The notes under the pieces are model-generated. The model made no database searches, was not told the origin of the DNA, and saw only the letters and a list, made by a program, of their open reading frames with translations. A program made the position numbers and the translations under genes. Shown here in pieces: positions 28,517 through 37,251 of a stretch of 64,000 bases of DNA; position 1 is the first letter of the stretch; every line of letters begins with the position of its first letter. Location of the stretch: assembly GCA_013112685.1 (NCBI GenBank), contig JABFGC010000001.1:1178001-1242000 (forward strand), in the 5' to 3' direction. The DNA comes from Chloroflexota bacterium (GTDB taxonomy: Bacteria; Chloroflexota; Anaerolineae; Anaerolineales; Villigracilaceae).

Positions 28517-28994
28517 CCCGTCAATAATGCTTCATGGTTCGAAGCAACGGAATATTGTGGATGGTTATATTCTCAATTGAAATCCGAGATGCCGTCAGAT
28601 TTGTTATTACGTCTTCCAACAGAAGCGGAGTGGGAAAAAGCGGCTCGTGGAGTGGATGGGCGTAAGTATCCTTGGGGAAATGAATTTGATGAAGATAAAT
28701 GTAATACCAAAGGAGATATAACCTCTGTTGGTATGTATTCTCCACTGGGCGACTCGCCATATGGTTGTGCAGACATGTTGGGAAATGTTCGAGAATGGAC
28801 ATGTAGTGAGTTTGCACCTTATCCCTTCCACTTTGGAAATATTGTCTGGCGTCCGCCCAAAAATCGATTTCTTGTTTGTCGCGGTGGTTCGCATATAGAT
28901 ACACGAGTGTATACCCGTCACTTCGATATTTTACTTAGTGAAAATAGTCTTTATGGTTTTCGTCTCTGCTTAGCTCCTACCTCTTCCTAAACAA

Positions 28995-29265
28995 CTCTTG
29001 CCCACTTCCGCTGGGGGAAGTAACCATCCACGAATGACTCACGAATGCACGAATACCAACAGACTCCGCTTCGATTATTCATGGTTGAAATTCGCGGACG
29101 GCTTGTTTCATCCCTTGCCCACTTCTACTGGGGAAGTAACCATCCACGAATTCTGACCGCGAATGCACGAATGTCCGCCCGTATTCGAGTATTCGTGTTT
29201 TATTCGGGGACGGTTTTTGAACCTCCTTTCTCTCTTGCCTACTCTCACAGGGGGAAGTAAACTTT
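28995..29265. repeat. Three degenerate ~118-bp direct repeats
   Basis: The block CTTGCCCACTT...GGGGAAGTAACCATCC, followed in two units by CACGAAT words, starts near 28995, 29112 and 29232. It fills the 335-bp gap between the TIR-FGE gene and the DapA-family gene together with a short heptamer run (29268-29320). No ORF or RNA gene recognised here. Confidence 0.7.
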
Positions 29266-29325
29266 CACCACCAATTACTCAATTACCCAATCACTGATCA
29301 CTGAAAACTGATCACTGGAGAAAAC

Positions 29326-30195
29326 ATGCACCTAAAAGGCATCTACGCCCCCATCGTCACCCCCTTCCACGTGGACGAAAGCATCAACTACCCCATCCTT
29401 GAGCAACTTATCGAATATCTCATCGCCAACAAGATTGCGGGGCTGGTCCCTGGCGGCACCACGGGCGAAGTCTATGCCTTCACCGAACAGGAACGGCTGG
29501 ACATTTTCAAATTTGTCAAAGAGAAAGTCAACGGGCGTGCCACGCTCATTGCAGGCACAAACTCTGGCGCCACGCGTGACGTTGTCCGCTACTCGCAGAT
29601 CGCCGAAGAGATGGGCTACGACGCGCTTATGGTCGCTGTCCCGCCGTATTCACGTCCCAACCAGCGCGAACTACTCGCACATTACGAAGCCGTCGCCAAA
29701 GCCGTCAAAATTCCCATCGTGCTGTACAACTTCCCCTGGCGCGCAGGCACTGAAGTCGGTTTCGACGTGATGGACGGCCTCACCAAATACGACCACGTCA
29801 TCGGCATCAAAGAAGCCTCCAGCGACATGTCCCGCGTCTATGGCATGCTCGAACGCTACGGCGACCGCTACCAGATCATCTGCGGCTCCGACGACCAGGC
29901 CCTCGACTACTTCCTCTGGGGCACCACTGCATGGATCGGCGGCGCCGCATCCTGTGCGCCCTTGCAGCATTACAACGTGCTCGAAGCCGCGCTCAATAAT
30001 GACTTCGTCACCGCCCGCAGGCATATGGAAAAATTGATGCCACTTCTCCGCAGCGTCGAAAGCGGAAGTTATCTGCAAAAAGTGAAACTCGGCTGCGAAC
30101 TGCTCGGCATCCCCGTCGGCAATCCGCGCCAGCCGTTATTGCCCCTCTCTGCTGAAGACCGCGCGGAATTCGAGAAGATCTTCAAAGCGTTGTAA
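29326..30195 (+). CDS. DapA/NAL-family class I aldolase or deaminase
   Basis: A 289-residue TIM-barrel Schiff-base enzyme: GGTTGE (43-48), Tyr134 in LYNFPWRAG, and the imine-forming Lys162 in GIKEASSD. The family includes dihydrodipicolinate synthase, keto-sugar aldolases, and pyrroline-hydroxy-carboxylate deaminase of hydroxyproline breakdown. The next gene is a hydroxyproline-type epimerase, which favours the deaminase role, by inference only. Confidence 0.85.
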   Translation: MHLKGIYAPIVTPFHVDESINYPILEQLIEYLIANKIAGLVPGGTTGEVYAFTEQERLDIFKFVKEKVNGRATLIAGTNSGATRDVVRYSQIAEEMGYDALMVAVPPYSRPNQRELLAHYEAVAKAVKIPIVLYNFPWRAGTEVGFDVMDGLTKYDHVIGIKEASSDMSRVYGMLERYGDRYQIICGSDDQALDYFLWGTTAWIGGAASCAPLQHYNVLEAALNNDFVTARRHMEKLMPLLRSVESGSYLQKVKLGCELLGIPVGNPRQPLLPLSAEDRAEFEKIFKAL

Positions 30196-30205
30196 CGTTA
30201 GCAAG

Positions 30206-30235
30206 TTGGCAGGTTTGAACGTTCAAACCTGCCAA
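30206..30235. repeat. Perfect 30-bp palindrome between the DapA-family and epimerase genes
   Basis: TTGGCAGGTTTGAAC followed directly by its complement. No T-run. Heptamer-like CAACCTTTCAACCTTCAGAC follows before the epimerase start. Confidence 0.8.
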
Positions 30236-30261
30236 CCTTTCAACCTTCAGACTTTTATTCC

Positions 30262-31240
30262 ATGCTAAAAATTCCATTTCTCGACTCCCACACCGGCGGC
30301 GAACCCACGCGATTGATCACCTCGCTTCCTTTTGACCTTGGAACTGATTCTGTTGCGGACAAATTATCCACGCTGAAAGCGCATCACGACGACCTGCGCC
30401 GCACCGTCCTGCTCGAACCCCGCGGCTCAGACGTGCTCGTCGGCGCGTACCTCGTCCCGCCCGCTGACCCGACCTGTCAATTCGGAGTCATCTACTTCAA
30501 CAACGTTGGCTACCTCGGCATGTGCGGACACGGCACGATAGGCTTGATCGCTTCGCTGGCGTATCTGGGAAAAGTCCAGCCTGGTGTGATTCGGGTCGAG
30601 ACTCCAGTCGGGGTCGTGGAAGCAACTCTGCATAGTTCCCCTCTCCCGCCCTTGGGAGAGGGGCTAGGGGGTGAGGGCTGATTATCCTAATAAAGTCTCC
30701 GTCCGCAACGTCCCCGCCTATCGCCACCTCCATCACATCCCCCTCAAAATTGACGGGAAAACCATCCACGGCGATGTGGCGTGGGGCGGCAACTGGTTCT
30801 TCCTCGTCCACGACCACGGCGTGGACGTGAACATGTCCAACCTCGAAGCATTGACTGATTTCGCCTGGCGAGTCCGCGAGCAGTTGACCGCGAACGGTAT
30901 CACCGGCACGAACGGCACAGAGATTGACCACATCGAACTGTTCGCTCCCACGCCCGACGCGGACAGCAAAAGTTTCGTTCTCTGTCCCGGCAAGGCATAC
31001 GACCGCTCACCCTGCGGAACGGGAACGAGCGCAAAACTTGCCTGCCTCTACGCCGATGGAACGTTGAAAGCAGGGCAGACGTGGAAACAACAAAGCGTGG
31101 TGGGAAGTATTTTCGAGGGGCGTATCGAACTGGATGGCGATCAGATCATCCCCACCATCACCGGCGAAGCGTGGGTGATGGCGGAAGGTGAGTTGCTGGT
31201 AGATGAACGCGATCCGTTTGGCGCTGGAATAAAAAAGTGA
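30262..31240 (+). CDS. 4-hydroxyproline 2-epimerase / proline racemase (frameshifted at a palindrome)
   Basis: About 325 residues. Both catalytic cysteines are present (GMCGHGTIG and SPCGTGTSAK), which marks racemase/epimerase rather than the Thr-containing dehydratases. Opening motif FLDSHTGGEPTR. The gene contains a palindromic element at 30636-30679; the frame is lost by one base in its G run (five G where sister copies have four). With four G the element reads in frame as SSPLPPLGEGLGVRAD. Probably acts with the DapA-family enzyme in hydroxyproline use. Confidence 0.87.
30636..30679 (+). repeat. Palindromic element inside the epimerase gene
   Basis: TCCCCTCTCCC...GGGAGAGGGG hairpin followed by CTAGGGGGTGAGGGC. 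Same family as the element in thiQ and the intergenic copies. Confidence 0.9.
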
Positions 31241-31266
31241 CCGTCGCCCGGAAGGACGACGGTCAC
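31237..31266. terminator. Bidirectional terminator
   Basis: Perfect arms GTGACCGTCG / CGACGGTCAC, with AAAAAA on one side and TTTC on the other. It contains the epimerase stop codon and serves the convergent toxin pair. Confidence 0.85.
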
Positions 31267-31268
31267 TT

Positions 31269-31484
31269 TCACTTCGATTTACTTTGCCGTTCTTTGATGA
31301 TCTGCCTGCCAATTTCCAGCACGCTTTTCTTTGGCAGCCACTTTCGACGGTCGCGCGTGTAATTGCCGCGTCCTGTTTCATATTGTTGGATAAAACGAAT
31401 TGCTCCAACAGGTCCAAGTTCGCGTAGCAATGCCTCGAACCCAATCGTCCGAATTTCATTCAGGGTTAAATATTCGGTGTTCAT
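31269..31484 (-). CDS. Small hypothetical protein paired with a PIN toxin
   Basis: A 71-residue basic protein (NTEYLTLNEIRTIGFEALLR; C-terminal RQIIKERQSKSK). It overlaps the PIN gene by four bases, so it may be its antitoxin although the toxin comes first. No family recognised with certainty. Confidence 0.65.
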   Translation of the reverse strand: MNTEYLTLNEIRTIGFEALLRELGPVGAIRFIQQYETGRGNYTRDRRKWLPKKSVLEIGRQIIKERQSKSK

Positions 31485-31921
31485 TTTAGCGCCTCTTCCA
31501 ACCATTTTACCGGATTGTCAACACGGAAAGCGAATAACTTCTTTCGATTTGCAAGCTTGATAATGGAATCGTCGGTCGTCAGGAAGGCGTCTACTTTTCC
31601 CTGCTCTGCCGAAGCGAGATGAATTGCATCATACGAGTCAAACCCTGAGTTTTCTAGTTCTTCAGCGCACGCCAGAAGTTTGTCGGTGATTTCAACGACA
31701 CGAGTTGCTGTTGATGTCAATGAGAGAACACGCTGCCTGTTTTCAAGGTCAGGGTTTTGTTCAATTTCATGGAACAGGATTTCGCTGCCAATCCAATGCC
31801 ACTCTCGTTGCCGCAACTTCTCCAAAATGAGTAGAATTGCTTCTGCCTCCAAGTGGACGCGCGGTTGACTTTGATCGTCGAATGGTCTGTTCAAGCAACA
31901 GGCATCAAGACAAATCTTCAT
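31481..31921 (-). CDS. PIN-domain ribonuclease toxin
   Basis: A 146-residue PIN nuclease: KICLDACCLNRPFDD with the first Asp, SEILFHEIEQNPD with Glu, FDSYDAIHLASAEQ and FLTTDD with the distal acids. Start at 31921; an insertion sequence begins only 25 bases upstream, so its native promoter has been replaced. Confidence 0.85.
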   Translation of the reverse strand: MKICLDACCLNRPFDDQSQPRVHLEAEAILLILEKLRQREWHWIGSEILFHEIEQNPDLENRQRVLSLTSTATRVVEITDKLLACAEELENSGFDSYDAIHLASAEQGKVDAFLTTDDSIIKLANRKKLFAFRVDNPVKWLEEALK

Positions 31922-31945
31922 GACAAAGTTGAGTATAGCATAATT

Positions 31946-33431
31946 GTCGACCTTGAAGACATCGTAGAAAGAGAAAGGACGGTGCATGGGAAGAAACACG
32001 AACCGCACATTAACAACCGAACCTTGAGCACATCGTGGAAAAGTGAGTACGCTTCGCTAACGATCAAGAAAGCGAAGGTGCAGCATGAGCAACGATGTGG
32101 AAAAGGCACGGCATAGTTTAATCCATCTTTTGCGAAGCAGTCGCACTGCCGAAGAAGCGGCGGCTGAGTTGGGTCACTGCCTTTCGTGGGCGTACAAATG
32201 GCAGAAGCGCTTCAATGAAGCGAGGTGGGATGGACTGAAAAGTCCATCCCGGGCTCCCCGCCGTCAACCGAAGTGCACCTCCGAAAAGACGAAGCGGAAG
32301 ATCCCGGAGATTCGCGCCGAACTGGAAGAGGAAGCGAAAAAGCCCAACGCTTTGTCGTACATCGGCGCGGGCGCGATTCTGCGGTCGGATGATGAAACGG
32401 TGTCAGAAGAGCATCCCAAGTATCAGCACGATTGAGAAGGTCTTGCGAGAAGCGGGTGTCACCAAGCCGCGACAGGCGCATACGGAGCCAGCTCTTGTGT
32501 ACCCACACATTCGCGTGGAGCGCCCCCATCAGTTGACCCAGATGGACAATCTGCCACACTACTTGGCGGGCGGGACGTTGGTGAATTGCTTCAATGCCCT
32601 TGACGTGGTTTCCCGTTATCCCGATGGTCGGCAGTATGAGCGCAAATCCACCGACGAAGTCCTGGATTTTTGCCTGAAAACCTTCCAAAGTATCGGGATT
32701 TCCGAGTACACCCAGATGGATAACGAGAGCAGTTTCAACGGTGGGCGTACCCATCCCTATGTCATCGGACGGGTGCCGCGCTTGATGCTACTGGTCGGCA
32801 CAGAATTGATCTACTCACCCTACTACCATCCCGAGAGTAACGCCTTTGTCGAACGTTTTCACCAGGATTACAGCCAGAATGTGTGGAATAAGGTGCAGAT
32901 GCAGAATCTACCGCATGTCCAGCAAACCTCCGCCCGCTTCTTTGGGCGTTATCGCCTCAGCAGGCATCATTCCGCACTGGATGGACAATCACCCGCTGCC
33001 CTGCACTTTGCCAGCCCGCCGCGCTTCCTGCCCACAAACTTTGTCCTGCCCAAGCGCTTGCCAATCACGGAAGGAAAAATCCATTTCATGCGCGCCGTGT
33101 CCAAAGACCAGACCATTCCCGTTTTCAATGTCAACTGGTCAGCGGGCTGGGCACGACCGAACCAAGGCGTGTGGGCAACCCTGTTCATCACTCTGCGCGG
33201 GGCGCGACTGTGTATCTATGACCAGGCACCCGACGAGACGAAACGACGATGTTTCGCCAATCATCCCTTTCCGCTGTCGGAGCCTGTTTTGCCTTTGTCG
33301 CGGGCATTTCAAAAGCCTGCAACCGACTAGCTGCAACGCTTTTTCAATCACTCCCCAGAGTATTCCACGATGTCCTCAAGGTTATTCGGTTAGTAAGGTT
33401 CTGTGCTTTCCACGATGTCCGTAAGGTCGAC
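31946..33431 (+). mobile_element. rve-type insertion sequence (IS481/IS3-like)
   Basis: About 1486 bp, bounded by GTCGACCTT and AAGGTCGAC. Each end carries two subterminal copies of a word like CCTTGAGGACATCGTGGAA in inverted orientation between ends (31951 and 32024 region; 33363 and 33409 region). No target duplication is visible because the right end abuts another insertion sequence two bases away. Confidence 0.8.
32085..33330 (+). pseudogene. Integrase-core transposase with one frameshift
   Basis: The N-terminal helix-turn-helix part (RTAEEAAAELGHCLSWAYKW) and the DDE integrase core (QMDNLPHYLAGG; YTQMDNESSF; SPYYHPESNAFVERFHQDY) lie in two frames overlapping at 32389-32435. One extra T near 32383 separates GAILR from RMMKRCQK. 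IS481 relatives use one frame, and no slippery heptamer is visible, so this is a mutation or sequence error rather than programmed shifting. Confidence 0.82.
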
Positions 33432-33433
33432 AC

Positions 33434-34666
33434 CTGATACCCTTACAGATTTCCAATTTGGGCTAATGGAGAAAGGACGGGCTGCAATTTGAGATGAGAC
33501 AATCGGGCTTTGAAATGGGGCAGTAGGTGCATGGCAACCGCCAAGGCTCGTTTCAACCAGCGCAGACCCAGTTGAAACAGACTGAGTTCGCGCGTGGGTC
33601 CTGGATCAATCAGGCGGCGAGTTGTTTCGCCCTGCTGTAAAACGTGTTCGCCCAGTTCGTGACACCAGAGCGTAGCAATTGCGATGGCTAGCAGTAAGCG
33701 CTCAATGCGATCAGCGTGTTGTAGTTGAATGTGCGCCATATTGAATCCGCCCGACTTGTCGTCGCGGAAGCTTTGCTCGATGCTCATGCGGCAGCCGTAT
33801 TCTCGCAGCCGAGTGCGACAGGCGATCTGATTGGAAATCACCGCTACCATTTCGGGTTGTCCATTCTTATCGGTTGTCCAGGTGACAGACAAGTTGGTCA
33901 GAAGTTTCTGCGCTTGCGTCAGCCAAACGTTCTGGAAATAGCGGTTGCGATAGGGAGACACCCAAGCGTCAATGCGACCCGTCCGACCATCCTCCAGAGT
34001 AATGTAGGTGTTGCAAGCCACTCGAATCGCATAATTCCAGCCTAAATCCAGGCACAATTGCGCCCAATCGCAGTCGCGGAAGCCACGATCCGCCAGGAAG
34101 ACCACGCTCTTCACACGGTTGTGCAACAGCCGCTTGACCCATTCCAACATCGTTTTCAAATGCTGCACGGTCGTCACGCCCTCGCCTGGCACAACTACCC
34201 AAGCCAACGGGATCGCACGACAACCATGTTGCAGGGAAACGCGAAAGATTTGCCAGCGGTCTCCGAAGATCATCACGCCATCCAGAATGACATATGCCTG
34301 TACCGCTGACCAACCTTGCAGAACATGTTTCAGGATCGGTTCGTAAAATGCCCACACATCCACATGCCAATTCATTAACCAGCGGCGAATCAAAGTCACG
34401 CGGGATTCGGCTTGGGTGTTCATCGGCAGGAAATTGGCAATCTGGCTCAACGCAGGCGATTTCCCCTGCAACAAGCCTACCACGATCCACAGCCAATTCG
34501 CCAACTGCTTTCGGTTTGTCACTTTCACCAAGGCACTCATGGTTTCGCTCAATCGGTTGTACAATTCCTGACTACTGCTCATCGGCGGCCTCCTTTGGTC
34601 GTCAAGCAACCAAATTATGCCGCATTGGATGAGCAGTAGCTTTTTTTCAATCTGTAAGGGTATCAG
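33434..34666 (-). mobile_element. IS4-family insertion sequence, copy 2
   Basis: 1233 bp with the same CTGATACCC...GGGTATCAG ends as the copy at 27283. No 9-bp duplication: the left flank (GGTCGACAC) is the end of the rve element and the right flank is CAAAATCTC. This implies a rearrangement or a deletion after insertion. Confidence 0.93.
33443..34582 (-). CDS. IS4-family transposase, intact
   Basis: 379 residues. DDE motifs: VILDGVMIFGD, FLADRGFRDCDW, and a perfect IS4 YREK signature (Y-2-R-3-E-6-K) in YGCRMSIEQSFRDDK. Start at 34582 with AAAGGAGG. Likely source of the copy at 27283. Confidence 0.92.
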   Translation of the reverse strand: MSSSQELYNRLSETMSALVKVTNRKQLANWLWIVVGLLQGKSPALSQIANFLPMNTQAESRVTLIRRWLMNWHVDVWAFYEPILKHVLQGWSAVQAYVILDGVMIFGDRWQIFRVSLQHGCRAIPLAWVVVPGEGVTTVQHLKTMLEWVKRLLHNRVKSVVFLADRGFRDCDWAQLCLDLGWNYAIRVACNTYITLEDGRTGRIDAWVSPYRNRYFQNVWLTQAQKLLTNLSVTWTTDKNGQPEMVAVISNQIACRTRLREYGCRMSIEQSFRDDKSGGFNMAHIQLQHADRIERLLLAIAIATLWCHELGEHVLQQGETTRRLIDPGPTRELSLFQLGLRWLKRALAVAMHLLPHFKARLSHLKLQPVLSPLAQIGNL

Positions 34667-34682
34667 CAAAATCTCTTTTTTC

Positions 34683-34755
34683 GCCAATCTACTAATCCTC
34701 CAACCTTCTCTAATCTCCAGTCTCCAATCTCCCCACTCCTGCAACTTTTCCCCTT
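34683..34755 (+). repeat. Heptamer-rich leader of the sigma-factor gene
   Basis: CAATCTACTAATCCTCC and following words repeat with period 7 (AATCTCC, GTCTCCA, AATCTCC). They fill the gap between the insertion sequence and the sigma factor. Confidence 0.65.
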
Positions 34756-34779
34756 CCCCGCCTGTATTACACTCTAGCC

Positions 34780-35316
34780 ATGAATGCGCCCACCGACCGC
34801 GACCTGATCCTGCGTGCCCGTCGCGGCGACACTGAAGCCTACGGCAACCTCGTCGCCCGCCACCAGACGGGCGTGTTCAACATCTGCTACCGCATTCTGC
34901 ACAACCGCGCCGACGCCGAAGACCTCGCCCAGGAGACCTTCATCCGCGCCCTCGACCGTCTGCATACCTTCGACTTCGAACGCGAATTCAGCCCGTGGAT
35001 TCGCCGCGTCGCCGCCAACTTGTGCCTGAATCATCTTGAGGCACACAAACCGTCCGCCTCGCTGGACGAAGAACGGGACGAAGATAAAACTCCAAGTCCC
35101 GGCGAACAGGTCGAGGTCAAAGAAAGAAGCGAGCAGATCCGCAGCGCGCTCGCATCCCTGCCGCCGCATTATCGTGTCGTCGTCGAACTGCGGCATTATC
35201 AAGAACTATCCTACGACGAGATCGCGCACGAACTTAACATCCCCCTCAGCGACGTGAAGAGCCATCTCTTCCGCGCCCGCAAACTTCTCGCGGAGAAACT
35301 CCATGCACCTGACTGA
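34780..35316 (+). CDS. ECF-family RNA polymerase sigma factor
   Basis: 178 residues with region 2 (YRILHNRADAEDLAQETFIRAL; FSPWIRRVAANLCLNHL) and region 4 (LPPHYRVVVELRHYQELSYDEIAHELNIPLSDVKSHLFRARKLL). It overlaps the next gene, a zinc-type anti-sigma, by 14 bases, the classical regulatory pairing. Targets unknown. Confidence 0.93.
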   Translation: MNAPTDRDLILRARRGDTEAYGNLVARHQTGVFNICYRILHNRADAEDLAQETFIRALDRLHTFDFEREFSPWIRRVAANLCLNHLEAHKPSASLDEERDEDKTPSPGEQVEVKERSEQIRSALASLPPHYRVVVELRHYQELSYDEIAHELNIPLSDVKSHLFRARKLLAEKLHAPD

Positions 35317-35842
35317 TCACATCTCCGATGTGCAACTCAACGAATACCTCGATAACGAATCCGCAGACCGCGCGGAGATCGAAACGCATCTCGACTCATG
35401 CGACGAATGCGCGGCGAGACTCTCTGCCCTCCAAGCCTTGTTCACAGATTTGGACTCTCTGCCCGAAGTGACCTTATCTACCAACCTCGCCGCTCGCTTC
35501 ACCTCTGACCGAAAACTGGTTCCCCAACTCCCGCGTTGGCTCACGCTGACAGCGTCCCTGCAAGCCGCTGCCGCGCTGGTTGCGTTGATCGTTGCCATCC
35601 CATTCTTCTCCATCATGCTGCCGAAAATAGAAGCTCCATCATTTACCGAACTACTTTTTGAACTTCAATCTATCTGGGCATCATGGCTTGACGCGCTATC
35701 CAATTACCAATTACCCAATTACCAATTTACCGATCTCCCCACCTACCCCGTTGAACTGTCCACCCTCTTCATCGCCCTCGCCATCGTTTCCATTTTCTGG
35801 ATCTTCGGAAACGGATTGTTATTGAGAAATCAAACGAAATAA
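35303..35842 (+). CDS. Anti-sigma factor with zf-HC2 domain
   Basis: 179 residues. N-terminal zinc-binding motif HLDSCDEC (HxxxCxxC, residues about 32-39) that holds the sigma factor, then two hydrophobic helices (about 78-105 and 150-172). Between them 35697-35733 is a period-7 array (ATTACCA type) translated as SNYQLPNYQFTDLP in the extracytoplasmic part. Confidence 0.88.
   Translation: MHLTDHISDVQLNEYLDNESADRAEIETHLDSCDECAARLSALQALFTDLDSLPEVTLSTNLAARFTSDRKLVPQLPRWLTLTASLQAAAALVALIVAIPFFSIMLPKIEAPSFTELLFELQSIWASWLDALSNYQLPNYQFTDLPTYPVELSTLFIALAIVSIFWIFGNGLLLRNQTK
35701..35733 (+). repeat. ATTACCA heptamer array inside the anti-sigma gene
   Basis: About five tandem heptamers read in frame; the same word occurs inside the DUF1501, metH and glycosyltransferase genes. 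Confidence 0.85.
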
Positions 35843-35847
35843 ATTAT

Positions 35848-35919
35848 CCCTCACCCTAACCCTCTCCCATAAGGAGAGGGGACTCCTTCCCCTTCGAGGG
35901 AAGGGGTGGGAATGAGGGC
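35848..35919. repeat. CCCTCACC palindromic element (intergenic)
   Basis: 72 bp running from CCCTCACCCTAACCCTC to GAATGAGGGC with two internal hairpins (CTCTCC/GGAGAG and CCTTCCCC/GGGGAAGG). Same family as 9294, 30636 and 38738. Confidence 0.9.
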
Positions 35920-35935
35920 AAATTAGGAGCCTCAC

Positions 35936-36424
35936 ATGACCGACATCCTTCGCCTCACCCTCGCCATCCTCTTGCTGACCATCACCCTCGCCGCCTACTT
36001 CCTCGTCATTGGCGCACTATTCACCAATCGCGTCGCCAGGACTCAAACCAGTCTCAACCTCACGCCCGGGCGAGCTTTCGGTTTGGGTATGGTCAACTTT
36101 TTCTTCTTCGGCTTGATCGCCTTCGTCATGCTCTCGCTTGCCGAGAACGCAGGTCCCTTCATCAAAGGGATTCTCACCATCCCTGCCTTGCTCATCCTCG
36201 CATTTCTCTCCGTCCTCCTAAGCCTCGGACTCACCGCCACCGTCCAACTCCTCGCCGAACGCCTCTTCCCAGACATGTCTGCATGGAAACGCAATCTCTG
36301 GAGTTCCGTGATTCTCTGCATTGCCTGCGCCCTGCCCTTCGTCGGCTGGTTCCTGCTATTGCCTTATATCGCCTTCACCGGCATCGGCGCGACAATCCTG
36401 GGATTTCTTCAACGGAACTCATAA
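35936..36424 (+). CDS. Four-helix membrane protein
   Basis: 162 residues, four predicted helices, no charged catalytic motif. It shares layout with the protein at 36664 (N-terminal helix, loop with RTQTSLNLTPGRAF or similar, then three helices), suggesting a tandem duplication. Downstream of the sigma/anti-sigma pair and perhaps part of its regulon. Family not recognised. Confidence 0.75.
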   Translation: MTDILRLTLAILLLTITLAAYFLVIGALFTNRVARTQTSLNLTPGRAFGLGMVNFFFFGLIAFVMLSLAENAGPFIKGILTIPALLILAFLSVLLSLGLTATVQLLAERLFPDMSAWKRNLWSSVILCIACALPFVGWFLLLPYIAFTGIGATILGFLQRNS

Positions 36425-36426
36425 CG

Positions 36427-36522
36427 AAACCTGACAGGTCTCACTATCGGCTTTATAAATCAGAACTTATGCGTGGATATGAAACCTGATTTGCAAAAGT
36501 GCCGCGGAGACCTGTCAGGTTT
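36427..36522. repeat. Long-arm inverted repeat (AAACCTGACAGGTCTC)
   Basis: Perfect 16-bp arms AAACCTGACAGGTCTC / GAGACCTGTCAGGTTT separated by 64 bases, starting just after a stop codon. Arms are themselves partly self-complementary (ACCTGACAGGT). Confidence 0.85.
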
Positions 36523-36663
36523 TAGACTTCACCCAAAGGACGCGCTCACCCCGCGTCTTTTTCTTTTCCTCTCAACTACTTACTCCTCACTGCTCTTCCC
36601 TGCAACTTTCCCCCCATCATCCCTGTATCCCTTACATCAACCAAAAACGAAAGGACATCACCC

Positions 36664-37204
36664 ATGGCTGACATCTCTGCCATCTCCTTCATCCTGCTCA
36701 TTATCGGAATCGCCTTCCCTGCCATGCTCACTGCATGGTGGCTGTTGTTCCCGTCCCTTATTGCCCGCGCCCAAACTCGTGTGGAAAAGACACCGTGGCA
36801 AACCTTCTGGCTGGGACTCATCCTCATCGTCGCTGCGGCGATCCCCATCGTCATCCTGCTCGCCCTGCCATTCGGACCTGCCAAATTCATCGGCTGGATT
36901 TTGCTCGGCGCATCGCTCGCCATCTCGACCATTGGCTCGGCTGGCATCGCCGCTCACCTCGGCGCGAGACTCTCCAAACACAGCGACATAACCCCGCTGA
37001 ACGGGATTCATCCGCGGCGCCGTCATCCTCGAACTCGCCGCCTTCTTCCCTCTCATCGGCTGGCTCTTCGTGTGGATTCCTGTCATCTTGATTTCCTTTG
37101 GCGCAACTGGTTTTGCCTTGCTCAATTGGTCACCACGTGAAAAAGCAGTAGTTCAGGAAACAAGTACACAAGTAAATGCGCAATACGTAACTCGTAACTC
37201 GTAA
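36664..37204 (+). CDS. Four-helix membrane protein, paralog (frameshifted)
   Basis: About 180 residues, resembling the protein at 35936 in helix layout (SLIARAQTRVEKTPWQTFWLG loop). A one-base shift near 37008 moves to a frame reading FIRGAVILELAAFFPLIGWL through ATGFALLNWSPREKA. The C-terminus NAQYVTRNS and its TAA stop are encoded by a heptamer array (AACTCGT). Confidence 0.7.
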
Positions 37205-37250
37205 TTTATTACGCATCACGTATTACTCCTATTCACTATTCCCCATTCAC
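37170..37250 (+). repeat. Heptamer arrays between the membrane-protein and DUF1800 genes
   Basis: AATACGT/AACTCGT units, then CTATTCA/CTATTCC/CCATTCA units, ending at the DUF1800 start codon. They supply the stop codon of the upstream gene. Confidence 0.8.
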
Positions 37251-37251
37251 C

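Larger units (their letters stand above)
25352..28990 (+). pseudogene. TIR / FGE-sulfatase-like fusion gene split by two insertion sequences
   Basis: Removing 25749-26993 plus one target copy and 27283-28516 plus one target copy rejoins a single 381-residue frame. Residues 1-132 are a TIR domain (LRVFLCYSSVDKPVVREL; catalytic-type Glu region GMDWNLEIEKAIE; LVCLSNN). After a short linker comes an SUMF1/FGE-like domain ([30 protein letters not shown] across the second junction; [28 protein letters not shown]). The Cys after GGS that formylglycine enzymes need is absent (GGSHID). The second half is AT-rich. TIR-FGE fusions occur in Chloroflexota and Cyanobacteria; role unknown. Confidence 0.88.

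Noticed and set aside
32383..32435. Programmed frameshift in the rve transposase
   Set aside because: No slippery heptamer or stimulatory stem seen; related transposases are single-frame and one extra T explains the break.
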